From: Cyanoderma ruficeps
Taxonomy: Eukaryota; Chordata; Aves; Passeriformes; Timaliidae
NCBI GenBank assembly: GCA_008694505.1
Contig: VZDJ01000045.1
Location: 1,161,256 to 1,225,255 of the forward strand
Direction of reading: 5' to 3'
DNA: 64,000 nucleotides
In this document: positions 54,301-64,000 of the stretch, piece by piece
Layout: every line of letters begins with the position of its first letter
Position numbering within the stretch: the first letter of the stretch is position 1
Made by a program: the position numbers and the translations under genes
Notes under the pieces: model-generated
Told to the model about the DNA's origin: nothing
The model's database searches: none
Seen by the model: the letters and a program-made list of their open reading frames with translations, nothing else

Positions 54301-57300
54301 TCAAGTAAGAAAAGGAGAATCGCCTCATGTGAAGAGACTACTTTGTAATGTGTTCACACACACTTTAAATAGAGGGGGCTCCAGGAAAGGCATCATGTTT
54401 GTATTTAAATACAAGCTCTCTCTAAGCTGTACTGCAGTGTGTCCAGGAAAATTACATCTAGAGTGAAGATTTTTTCTGAAAATCAGCACCCTTAGCATTT
54501 TGTTGAATTTTTTACTGCACTTCCTCTATTTTCTTTCTTCAATGTCTGCAGTTGGGCTTGATTGGAGAGAAAGTGTCACTGCTGAGACCTTGCAACAGCT
54601 CTCATAGGTCCACAATGAGGCGTGAGGAGCATTCAAGAAAGAAGTAACATGACAGCTTCCTAACAGCTTCTCACTCCATGCCTTCCAAAAGGTCTTGGAT
54701 CAAACTACTCTTGGGCTTAGAAAACAGCTCCTTTCCACTACCACATTTTGCATCATTAACCATTCGTAAACTGGTGCATGTGCAGTGAGGGCCTCATATT
54801 TGGACTGGGTCTGAATAAACTTGTTTTAGTCTCAGGACTAAATTTAGTGTCATGTTACAACCATCCAGTATTTCTTACACAGTTCTAGTGCAGTCCAAAT
54901 TTGTCATACAAAGTGGGAGATCATAGCTTTGGTTTGTTTCATCATCATCAGGTCCAAAGCATTTTTGCAGCATGGTCTGCTAACCTGACAGGATTTCTGC
55001 ATAATATCCCTATTATGTAGAGATTTTACATAACAGAGATTATAGATCTCTAGGAAATAGATAAAGCTAGTTGGAAGTGGTTACACTTTTGAAACTTTGA
55101 GAATTCCTTATAAGTAATGAAAACTGTAGGGAAACACTGAGTGAAATGGCATTGTTTAATCTCCAGAAGAGAGAGCTTAGTGGGTATTTTGTCAAAGTAA
55201 ATATCTCAGGGGTAAAGAAAACAGAGATGCTCTCAGTGATGCCTAAGGGCAGGACCAAAGACAACAACCATATACTGGAGAACAGGAAAGTCCATTTAAA
55301 TATCAGGAAAAACTCTTCTGTTCATGAGAATGAACAAACATTCAAACATTGCCTAAACAGGCTGTGGTGAATCCATCCTTCAAGATACTGAAAACCTGAA
55401 AAACACACTGACACCCTGCTCTAGGCTGACCATGCTTCAAGTAGTGCACAGGTTGGACTGGACAACCTTCAGAGTCCATTCCAATGTCAGCTGTACTCTG
55501 CTTCTTCAAGATTTTCATTATTTCCTTACCCTGAAATTATCATTGTGCAGTTGCACTATTTTGCATCACCTCTTAAACTTGAGGGCATTGTTGTCTGCAG
55601 TCTTTGATCCAGTAGTGTCAGTTACACAGTTTACAACTTGTCATCTCGCAATTCAGGAAAAGTTAATGAAAAAGAGAACAAAAAAAATCCTGAAGGAAGG
55701 TATTTGGCTGGTTTTGTCATTCTTAACAGGACAAATCACTCTGGAAACAAGCAAACTGTTTAAGCAATCTTTCATGGACAGTGCAGGGAATTAAGCTATA
55801 CTCTTCAGGGGTGGGTTTTTTTAATTTCCTTCAAGTATGTTCTCAAGTTGACTCTCTAGCTTTCAGGAGTTCCATAGAAATTACTAGACTTACCATAAAA
55901 CAGTGAGAACAGTTCTTTGTGTGTTCTTTAAATCTCATAAGGCAGTTGCTTATAGCTTACTGTAGCTGGAATGGTAAAGTTTTTATATTTGCAAACTATC
56001 AATTTCCTAAAATTATTAAAGTGCTGAATCAAGAATGTAAGAAATGCCTAATTTCTTAGTTATTGCACAGTTTAAAAACAACACTGCTCAAACCTCTGAA
56101 ACCACTCTCTGTTCTGAAGTAATCAACAATTCTTTGCAAAGAGTAATCTGTTCATCATCTTCATTGTCTGCTGCTGTCACGTCCTGATATCTGTATTATA
56201 TTTTCTTAATGTACATTCACAAATTGCATACCAACTTCCTTATTTCAAAGTGCCTGTTGTTACTGCAGAAATTCAATTATTGAGAGGGAATACCATACTT
56301 TTGCCAGTGTTGAAACCAATGCAGCTAGACAGTGTGGGAGTGTTGGAAAACACTGTGTGGGTATTATAAAGGCAGAGAATTCTTCGTCTTCTCTACATTT
56401 TGTGAATATTTTTATAGCTAATTGAGCTTCAAGAAGATTAGATACAACTTGGTAACTCATTTTTATAGAGTCTGAGCTTTTTGTGTTACACTGAGCACTT
56501 CAGTGATACTAAAGGAATACTGATGTTTGAAATGAGTGCCTACAATATATGTATTAACCAGTAAAAGTTACAAAAACATTATATTTTTACAGCACAGAAA
56601 AGTTAATTCAAGATATAGAAGAAGATATTCAGCATGAAAAGATTGTGGCTGATGACATAATGAAATACATGACACAGGAAAATCAAGCTAAATATATGGA
56701 GATGAAAGCTGCTAATGAAAAACTCTCCCAGGTTGGTTTATTTCATTATGCTTACCAATAATATTTCCTAACCTGGTTTCATGAGGTTTAGATAAAATTT
56801 AAGTACTAAGGAGCTTGACAACAGAGTAATACTATAAAAAAGCTTGCTGGTGTCTTAATCAATTGTAGAAGTACCTAAAAATAGAGCAATTGAACTAAGG
56901 CCAAATTCTTTGCCTTCTTATATTTCATACTTTAGGAAGGTATAATGTTCAAAATTTTCTGTTTGAATTTAGGGTTTGACATGCAATTTTTAAAAGCCAC
57001 TGCAATACTTAGATGTTTCATCATGTCTACAAAGCAAGCAAAAAAGAAAAATAACCCCTGAAATTTTTGTAATTCACTTGAATAGAAAGTTTTCTTCTTG
57101 TGTACAAAAGTGGATAGCTAGCTATTGTTTTTATTATTGTATGTCTGAATGTATAATGAAAAAATTAACTAGGCTTTATAAAATATTTGTTACTTTATTA
57201 ATCCTTATGTTAACAACAGGAGTAACATTTCTAGGCTCTCTAGGATGATCTAGTTCAAGCCATACAGTCTTAAAAGTTTCTCTGTGTAGTCTGTACAGAG

Positions 57301-60300
57301 ATAAGTTCAGTGTTTGCCATCTGTCTTAGAATGAGTTGAATCACTAGCCAGGGCTTACCTGTCTCTTCCTGGACTGGGAAGAAACTGTCATGACTGGTTC
57401 GAATTTTAAAATTTGACTCTAAACGTCTGAAGTACATACATGGTATTGATTTTAAGAAAAAAATGGCAGAAAAAGGGCGAACAATTTTTTGGTAGTAGCC
57501 CAACTGCAAATAACAATAAGAATAATGGAAAAATTTGGTGTTGAAAGTAGCTGTTTATTACATCTGAGTTACGAGAAGGAGCTGGACAGAGTCTTATCTT
57601 TCAAATTTTTAAGACCATCAATGGGACTGCATTACAGCATTTGATACATACTAAGGTTCAGAGCAAAAAAGTAGTTAAATTGTAATTTTTATCTGAATTT
57701 TGCATTTTGCTTCCTTTTTAGGAATTGGTTGTTCAACAGCAGGAGTTGGATGCACTAAATGTAAAGGAAGAGAGTCTAAGAGCTGTATGTATGATGACAA
57801 GTGGTCTCTGTACTGATCTTCCCTGAACGCTAGTGTAAAAAGTAACACAGTTAAAAAAAATACCTATAATTTCTTTTCCTTAAATTTTCAGATGCTGTAG
57901 GATCATGCTCTAGTATGGGAAGGCAAATCTGCCTCTCTGGTTTCCACTGATAATTTCTAATCAGTTTTGTGTGAAAGTGTCTTATTGAGGAGAATTTTTT
58001 CATATTGGATCTTTCAGGAATAAAAGGATCTATGAGCTGAAGCATACAGTCAGAAAGTATAATTTTCAAATACTGCTAGATATTTTTCAGTCCTTTTGAA
58101 TGTTATATATAGTTTGAAATCACCTAGAAACTGTAAAGTAATAAATCTCCTCAGAAAATTGGCCCAAGGAAGAACTTGTAAATCAAGAAGTAACTGACTG
58201 GGATATTCCATTCCAGAAAATGCAATATTGACAATATGGATTATAAATTTTAGTTTTTATAAAGTACTTTATAAAGTGCTTTTTACTGTCTCTATGCTTT
58301 TTGTAAGAAAGAAGCTTCACTTGCCATGTATAGGTAAATGTTGCTTAACTAAAGCATGATTTCCACAATGCTCTCTTCTCATCTGAGAATAGCTGGAAGG
58401 TGTTTGCTTTTCCCAACAGGAAATAGCACACTCTGGGGTGAAACAGAAAGCTGTGGAGTTGTATGAAAAGATCCATGAGCTCAAGGAACGTCGAGATCGA
58501 ATGATTGCTGAGGATAAGAATATGGAGTCTCCACAGGAGGAAAGAGAGAGATTACTAAAGCAGGCAAGAACAGAAATGTTGTTATGTAGAAGATTCTCCG
58601 AGTCAGTATTATTAGGGGTGATAATACTTGAAAATGCTTAAGTTTGGACTTAGCCTTTATTTGTGCTCTAGACAGTGCAAATACTCTGACATTAAAAATA
58701 GTTAATGAATTGGAAGGTTGGGATATTTCAGGTTCAGCTAAAACCTGTTGTTGTGGGTTCAGAGGAGGGCTGTGAAGATAATCTCAGGGCTGGAGTACCT
58801 CTTCTATGAAGACAGGATGAGAGAGTTGGAGCTGTTCATCGTGGAGAAGGGAAAGCTCTGGAGAGACCCTATAGCAAAGTGCTTAAAGAGGGCTTATAAA
58901 AAAAAAGGGCGAGTGACTTTTTTACACAGGCAGAAAATGATAGCATAGGGCTGGGGAGTAGGGGGAAGGGTGAGTTGGAAACACATGGTCTTTAAAGGCC
59001 ATTCTAACCCGAACCATTCTATTCTTTTAAAAAAATAAAATTGGCATGGTGAGGTTTTCAGCTGGTTCACTTGCTCCTATTCATGAGATATGTTGGTTGG
59101 GAAAACTGATCCAGTTGAACAGCTCTTGTAACCTAACTCCAGAGAGTATGCTTAGGTGGTACTGAACAGGTGTCATAGCCTAGGAGTAACTGGATCAGAT
59201 TACAATGGCCTATACTGTAACTAGCCATTTATACTTTATAGATTATTAGTCTGAATGACCAATTGAAAGGTTATTTGATTTTTTAAACTATGATTTTTAA
59301 ACCTTTGGAAGACATAACACTTAAATCATATCACTTTTTGTTAGACTATGTCACAAATTTGTGATTTCAAATGCTAAGTTTCTATTCCCTGTATTTTGAA
59401 TTCAGATTTTTTGTATTTTCCTTTACTCATTTGTAGATTTAATTTCATTTGTTAAAGTTCTCAAACTTTTGTTATAGGTTAAAGACGATAGTCAAAAAAT
59501 TGCAAGCATGGAAAGACAGTGAGTAACGCTATTATACTGTTGCTACAAATTACATGTACATCTTAAAGACATATAGTTGTGTTCCTTCACAAAGTCTATT
59601 TCTATAGACTTTTAGAGCATCACCACTTCTTCAAACCTGTACTACTCTTAACCTTCCACAGAGAACAGAATATGTTCTTCTGTTTTAGGTAAACAAGTTT
59701 AGTAGTGACAAGACATTTAGATCTGCATAATAAGGTATTTCCATCCCTTAGGAACACAACTTGAGAATATTAATTGGTAATAGCACTGACTTAAACTTGT
59801 TTAAGGCTGAAGAAAACGTTGATTTGTAAGAGCAGCTCCTCTGGAACAGCTATGAAATTGAACCTTCATTACACTGCAGTCACATTTTTAAGTTTGTTTA
59901 TGTGTTCTTAAAACCTAAGAGTTACAAAAGTTCCATTCTAAAGAGTAGAAGGGCATTGCTTCTTGATTCTTAGGTACTGGGCCTTTCCGAAGACTGGCCA
60001 GAAAATCAAGTAATTATTGAGGGGTAAATAAATAAAACAGTACAGTATTTTTGTAGAGGTTTTGAGCCTCTTGAGTTCTCTTTCTTGAAAGAAAAATTGA
60101 GATAATTCATAAAATCTCCTAGAAACAATTTTAAATTCTTTTAAGTGATATTCCCAACTATAATTATTGGCTCATTTTTAATGCATTTTAATTGGACAAT
60201 ACGTTGCTTAACAGATTTTTTTAATAGACAACAATAACAAAGATTTATATTGGAGATTTTATGTAGAAATGTGTTAAAGGTAGTTTCATTTCATTCTTTG

Positions 60301-63300
60301 ATTGAATACGTAGCAGAGTGTTTTATTTGGAAATTTCTTAGTGGATTTTACTGAAAACAGTTTAAGGAATAGACTTATTGCAGTTTAACATTTATATTGT
60401 ACCACTCCAAAGCTGAATAGGAACCAGCAGAGGGACTAGTTGAGTAAGTTAAAAATTACTGATGACTCAACAAAAATTGGTTTTTAATAAAAAGGAGCTA
60501 CAGAACTTCTATTTAATAAATAGAGGCCTAAAGTGACAGATGATTTACATATACCTGTTATAATAACAAGATCATCCTGATATTCTTTTGGTTTTGATAA
60601 ATTTACATCATCTATTTTTATTCTTGACTTCTCCCTTCAGTTTTGTCTAAAATAAAGTAAGTATTTTACAACACAGTTTTAACCTTGACTTCCATTATCT
60701 ATTTGTTAGGTTGTCAGAAGTAAAAGAAAAAACAGATTATTTAAAAAAGGTCATTCAACGACTTGATACGGATCTGGAGAACCATCAAGGTAATATGATT
60801 AGAGTTGTTGCAGACTATGCAGAGGTGCATCTGTTTGTTCTATAACAAACTGTTATACCTAGGAGTTGCTTAGAACTTTTAGTTTTATGCAAATGTCCCG
60901 TGCTCATGAGCATGAGAAGTTCTGTGCCTACAGGTACAGCCTTTTCTTTTCAGACGTTAAAAATGGAGAGTACCCACCTTTAGTGATACATTCAACAAGT
61001 TCATATTGAAAATTACCATATAAAATAATTGGACAGCTGTCTGGTTTTCTGTCTGTTTTTTTAATATTATTTGAGGAAAAGAAGTTTATCTTACTGGAGG
61101 CACTGCAGAACAAGCTCATATTTAGAAATGCTTTCATTAATTTTACTTTTTACGTGATCTGTTACACTGATAGAGAATGTGGAATTGAGAATATTTTATA
61201 GCAATGTGTAAAGCAGACCAAATTCAGCGTTATTTTTATCTGTCTTTGAAACTTCTTGTGTTGATCTTTGCAAGAAGAGTTTGTAAACTGCCCAGTAATG
61301 GCCTTAGCTTTACTGACCTCCAGCGAACACTTGCTGCTAGTGCTTAGGATAGGTTAGTTTGGAATTTGTCCTAGCACTGGAAGTATGATTCTGGAGGAAG
61401 TAACTTTAGTGTGAACGCGGGCCCTTAGAAGCAGTAAAAGGTTCTCCATACAATGAAAATTCATGTAATGGAAAACCTTGTTTTGATTATAAGAAATCTT
61501 GTTCAGATAGGAACTACATAAATATATGCCTGCATTCCAAAAATCTTTATAACAGGTTATTTAACTTCTGTAGGATTAAGGGATTGATGTCGTTCTTACT
61601 TTATGCCTTTTCTAATGCAATCTGTGTAAAATCTAAGCTGTAAGTTTCTTCCAGGTGAATAAATATCTAAGAATCTGCCTCTAAACAAATGTTTCAGACG
61701 TCTGTTTCTCACCTTTTCCATGACAAAATATTTCATATTTCTACATGCATCTGTTTGTCATATTTTGCATGGCAAAATATTTCATATTTCTACAGTTGTT
61801 TTTTTTTTGCAAATAATTTATCCAGACTGCTGTATTAGCTTTTGTGTTTCCAGATAATATTGCAAACTTTTTTGTTCTTTAATTTTTCCTTTTTGTTTGG
61901 TTTGCAACCATTTTTTATTTTAACTTTGGAGAAACACAGAAGGTAAGAAGCAAGTTGCTTTTGACATTTTGTAGTTCAGTGTACACACACAATTATTCAT
62001 TGCTGGACTGTGTCTTTCGCTGTTTTAGAAAAAGAAGTCTGTTGAAGAAGAGAGTTTGAAGTATATGTAGGAGAAAGCACATGCTCTCTGTCAGCATATC
62101 AGAACCAGTCAGAATATTCAGAATCAAGTTACTTTGTGGTATAATGCAGAGGGAATTATACCTCTTTGTGTAACACAGAGGGAATAAAGATATTCATAAA
62201 GAGTAGCTTTAAGACACTGAAATGTAAACTCCTAATGCTGTCTTCTCTAGTGAATGGAGAGAAAATCACACAGAGCCACTCATACTTCTGCTCTAAATAG
62301 ACATCTTGGTGTGTCCTTGAAATTCCTGTCCTCTCTCCCTCCCCAGTGACTTTACTTCTGGATCAGTATTTAAACATTATTACATGGCATTCCCAAAGTT
62401 CAGGTCTAAAGTTTTTTATATAAATATCAGGTGAAATAGCCAGTTAAAAAAATTAACTAAGGATTTTTTTAATATCTTAGGATAAATATTTCAGTGTTAC
62501 AAATATTTCTGAGCTGGAAAAAGACTAAACAGACCATGTTGAAATAACTATTTTTAGGTTTTGCGTGAAAAAATCTAAATAAGTAAATATTTCACCCACT
62601 TATTATATGGTCTATATACTAGCAGTAAATTTTAATGATTAGTCATTAAAAGCATTAACTCATAATGCAACAGACTTAACCCTTCATACATTGAAGGAGA
62701 GGTTAAGGTATTTGTTTATATAATGGGATATTTTAAGGAAAACTTAATGAACAGACATCTCAAAGTTGTGATCTTCAAACTTTTTTTTCTATAAACACTT
62801 GACCGATCATATAACTGTGTTTCATGGTTCACCATTACTAGAATTTTTAAGAGTAGAGCACACTAAGTTATTAACTATTGGAGCCTTGCCTTGCAAAATG
62901 AAAGAGAGAATCCAGCAAGGAACAAAGCCACAGCTGCAAGGAAGCTGAAGCATCAAAGTCCCCTAGGGCCCCTCAGGTGTTCTTATTGTTTGTATATATG
63001 AGACAAAAAGGAAAGCATGGGGGTGCACAAATAAAAAGTCCTAGAGAAATTTGTTTGCCCTGTTTTATCTGTATCTATTTGATTCTTTTACTTTGTATCT
63101 TTTAAAATTAAAAAAATACATTAAAAATTAAACATTCAATTAAAAATATAGATGTTTGAAATTTAAAATTATTTCTAGGCAGTGAATTGTGTCATCTTCT
63201 TGTGACAAATATGTCAGGTGTCCCACTTTACTAGTACATATAAATTATGAGTTATTTATATCAGTAGTTGAATTTAAAAATAGGGTGAATATGTATGTTA

Positions 63301-63953
63301 TACTTTACTTCTAATACCAGTGTATTGAACGTGTATGAAAATATTGTTCCAAACTCAATTGTAGAAACCTTTCTGTGCATTTTATTTTCCTAGACCAGTG
63401 CTTGTAGAGTTTTCCTGTTTATTTCCCTGAGATAATCAATCACTTGCAAGCTGCATATCCTTATGAGAGTCCACTCTAATAGGTGAAAGTGCAATTGAAG
63501 TGGCTAATATGTTAAACAGGGCTGCAGAAAGTTTTAACTAATCATGGTGCCCAAATACACAGAAACATTTGTTCTCTATTATTGAAATTCACTTGACTTC
63601 AGAAAAACTCTGTGAACTTCCTTTGTCTGAACCAAATATTTATCCCACTCTTATCTCTCAGAAGTTGTAACTTCTAAAAGGTTGTCAAAATTGCATTGAG
63701 GCTGATTTATCAAGCTATCTTCTTTTTTAATATAAAGGTATATATGACATAGTGGAACTGACTACATCAAATGAAATAAGATGAATCCTGTAGTTCCTAG
63801 GCATGTAGAAGTTTTTTTTTTGAAACAGACATTTTGCCTTCCTGAAAGAATTCAGGCCTGAAACAATACAAAGTTAAATCAATGTTACATCTCTTGTAGG
63901 AGAAGAAAATTGGAAATACAAGGAGTTGAAGAAGAGGGAGGAAAGCATGGACA
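42309..63953 (+). CDS. IFT74: IFT74, intraflagellar transport protein 74 (N-terminal 370 residues; 13 coding exons, continues beyond window)
   Basis: Coding exons: 42309-42431, 42691-42826, 43337-43385, 44204-44302, 44466-44526, 44953-45012, 45999-46060, 56593-56731, 57722-57784, 58420-58563, 59478-59518, 60710-60789, 63900-63953. They sum to 1111 bp; the last exon ends in phase 1 at a GTAAG donor and the remaining ~230 residues lie to the right. The start [10 protein letters not shown] matches human MASNHKSSAARP. Residues 1-90 are basic, Ser/Arg/Pro-rich and disordered, the part that with IFT81 binds tubulin tails; [12 protein letters not shown] and [16 protein letters not shown] are highly conserved. 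From about residue 100 it is coiled coil ([20 protein letters not shown]). IFT74 is an IFT-B core subunit needed to build cilia. A noncoding exon 1 probably ends near 41790. The intron after 58563 starts with GC. Intron 8 hosts LRRC19. Confidence 0.96.
42827..45998 (+). other. IFT74 introns 3 to 7
   Basis: Introns 42827-43336, 43386-44203, 44303-44465, 44527-44952 and 45013-45998. AT-rich with normal GT-AG ends. A small tandem repeat (GAGGTTTTGTT twice) lies near 43590-43615. A CR1 3' tail lies at about 45850-45962, just before exon 8. Confidence 0.75.
45850..45962 (+). repeat. CR1 3'-tail fragment with short internal duplication
   Basis: GGGTTAGACTTGATGATCTT followed by a CCTTTCCTGTTTTATATGCTTCCATGATTT-like end is a diverged CR1 terminus. 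Near its left edge ATTTAGGGATGTGGT occurs twice in tandem. It ends about 37 bp before IFT74 exon 8. Confidence 0.7.
47342..50792 (-). CDS. LRRC19: LRRC19, leucine-rich repeat-containing protein 19 (4 coding exons, 374 aa), nested in IFT74
   Basis: Coding exons, 5' to 3': 50709-50792, 49274-49784, 48874-49077, 47342-47667; 1125 bp including stop, all GT-AG. Exon 1 encodes a signal peptide ([20 protein letters not shown]). Exon 2 encodes about five leucine-rich repeats (for example [16 protein letters not shown] and [14 protein letters not shown]) and the start of a cysteine-containing LRR C-terminal cap ([16 protein letters not shown]). Exon 3 is a Ser/Thr/Asn-rich juxtamembrane stalk with N-glycosylation sequons. 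Exon 4 carries one membrane span (about residues 275-296, [19 protein letters not shown]) and a conserved tail: [15 protein letters not shown] and [17 protein letters not shown] ending. Length is close to human (370 aa). The human protein is a kidney/gut surface receptor linked to NF-kB signalling. The LRR region has diverged more than the tail. Confidence 0.95.
47668..50708 (-). other. LRRC19 introns 3, 2 and 1
   Basis: Introns 47668-48873, 49078-49273 (196 bp) and 49785-50708. AT-rich, no repeat or RNA gene recognised. The plus-strand frames at 48392-48619 and 48680-48910 have no recognisable features. Confidence 0.75.
55140..55500 (+). repeat. Old CR1 fragment in IFT74 intron 8
   Basis: Diverged CR1 order: GTTTAATCTCCAGAAGAGAG, a TCCATTTAAATATCAGGAAA block equivalent to the usual TTTAGRTTRGAYATTAGGAA, and GTTGGACTGGACAACCTTCA near the 3' end. 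Several gaps relative to typical CR1. Confidence 0.7.
56732..58419 (+). other. IFT74 introns 9 and 10 (56732-57721, 57785-58419)
   Basis: AT-rich introns. A short reverse-oriented CR1-like remnant may lie near 57235-57260 (GGATGATCTAGTTCAAGCC), too short to define. No other feature is seen. Confidence 0.7.
58564..58569 (+). other. Non-canonical GC 5' splice site (GC-AG intron) of IFT74 intron 11
   Basis: Exon 11 must end at LLKQ (..AAGCAG, 58563) because the next exon continues [14 protein letters not shown] in phase. The intron therefore begins GCAAGA, and the acceptor is GTTATAG at 59471-59477. CAG/GCAAG is the standard context of GC-AG introns. No usable GT donor in frame lies nearby. Confidence 0.8.
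58752..59025 (+). repeat. CR1 LINE 3' fragment in IFT74 intron 11
   Basis: CR1 blocks CAGAGGAGGGCTGTGAAGAT, GGGCTGGAGTACCTCTTCTA and GAGAGTTGGAGCTGTTCATC, ending TAACCCGAACCATTCTATTC. It is 5'-truncated, moderately preserved, and sits about 190 bp after the GC donor. Confidence 0.88.
59026..63899 (+). other. Remainder of IFT74 introns 11 to 13
   Basis: Covers the rest of intron 11, intron 12 (59519-60709) and intron 13 (60790-63899, 3.1 kb). All AT-rich. A perfect 22-bp direct repeat occurs at 61724-61745 and 61773-61794. No gene, RNA or large repeat was recognised apart from exons 12 and 13. Confidence 0.75.
61724..61794 (+). repeat. 22-bp perfect direct repeat, 49-bp period
   Basis: CAAAATATTTCATATTTCTA followed by CA occurs at 61724-61745 and again at 61773-61794, separated by 27 bp. 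This is a small local duplication in intron 13. Confidence 0.85.
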
Positions 63954-64000
63954 GTAAGTTTTCTAATATTATTCAGCCAAATATTTTTTATATATATCTC
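63954..64000 (+). other. Start of IFT74 intron 14, cut by window edge
   Basis: Begins GTAAGTTTTC after exon 14. Only 47 bases are in the window. Confidence 0.85.

Larger units (their letters stand above)
46061..56592 (+). other. IFT74 intron 8 (10.5 kb) containing LRRC19
   Basis: Host intron for the antisense gene LRRC19 (47342-50792). The left flank (46061-47341) contains AATAAA signals on the minus strand at 46668-46673 and 46778-46783, candidate LRRC19 polyadenylation sites. The right part (50793-56592) is AT-rich, with an old CR1 fragment at 55140-55500. The frames at 54035-54466 and 55432-55794 are not supported. Confidence 0.8.

Noticed and set aside
54035..55794. Plus-strand frames of 143 and 120 codons in IFT74 intron 8
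   Set aside because: Composition is Leu/Ser/Phe/Cys-rich without motifs. The second overlaps the end of an old CR1 fragment.

Overview
This is vertebrate nuclear DNA, almost certainly from a bird. Coding sequence is sparse and split into short exons bounded by GT-AG introns. The background is AT-rich, and the dispersed repeats are CR1 LINE fragments (mostly 3' ends) and endogenous-retrovirus LTRs, as is typical of birds. Four genes are recognisable from their conserved proteins: CAAP1 (minus strand), PLAA (minus), IFT74 (plus, running off the right edge) and LRRC19 (minus, nested in an IFT74 intron). This order matches human 9p21.2. The corresponding avian region is on the Z chromosome; that placement is inferred from synteny, not seen in the sequence.

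Layout: 1-4485 is the 3' flank and probable 3' UTR of CAAP1. CAAP1 coding exons (6 exons, 303 aa) span 4486-19696 and end in a CpG-rich promoter at about 19.3-19.85 kb. The CAAP1-PLAA interval (19.86-24.74 kb) has no gene known to me from this location. It does contain three minus-strand exon-like segments with good splice sites and mutually compatible phase, so it may hold an unannotated small gene or alternative PLAA 3' exons. PLAA (14 coding exons, 793 aa) spans 24897-41501. Its introns hold a cluster of CR1 pieces, two LTRs and a GC-rich block ending in AATAAA plus an A-tract. A CpG-rich head-to-head promoter at 41.5-41.8 kb separates PLAA from IFT74 and carries an ETS site and a strong ZNF143/THAP11-type motif. 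IFT74 coding exons 2-14 (first 370 residues) lie at 42309-63953; the rest is beyond the window. LRRC19 (4 coding exons, 374 aa) lies at 47342-50792, inside the 10.5 kb IFT74 intron 8, on the opposite strand.

Functions: the genes are neighbours rather than a pathway. PLAA is a ubiquitin-binding p97/VCP cofactor, IFT74 is an IFT-B core subunit that helps carry tubulin in cilia, LRRC19 is a transmembrane leucine-rich-repeat receptor, and CAAP1 is a regulator of caspase activation. Every exon boundary was set by hand from splice signals and reading-frame continuity with the human proteins as I know them. All summed coding lengths are in frame and no frameshift or premature stop was found in the four genes. 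No tRNA, rRNA or CRISPR array was seen.
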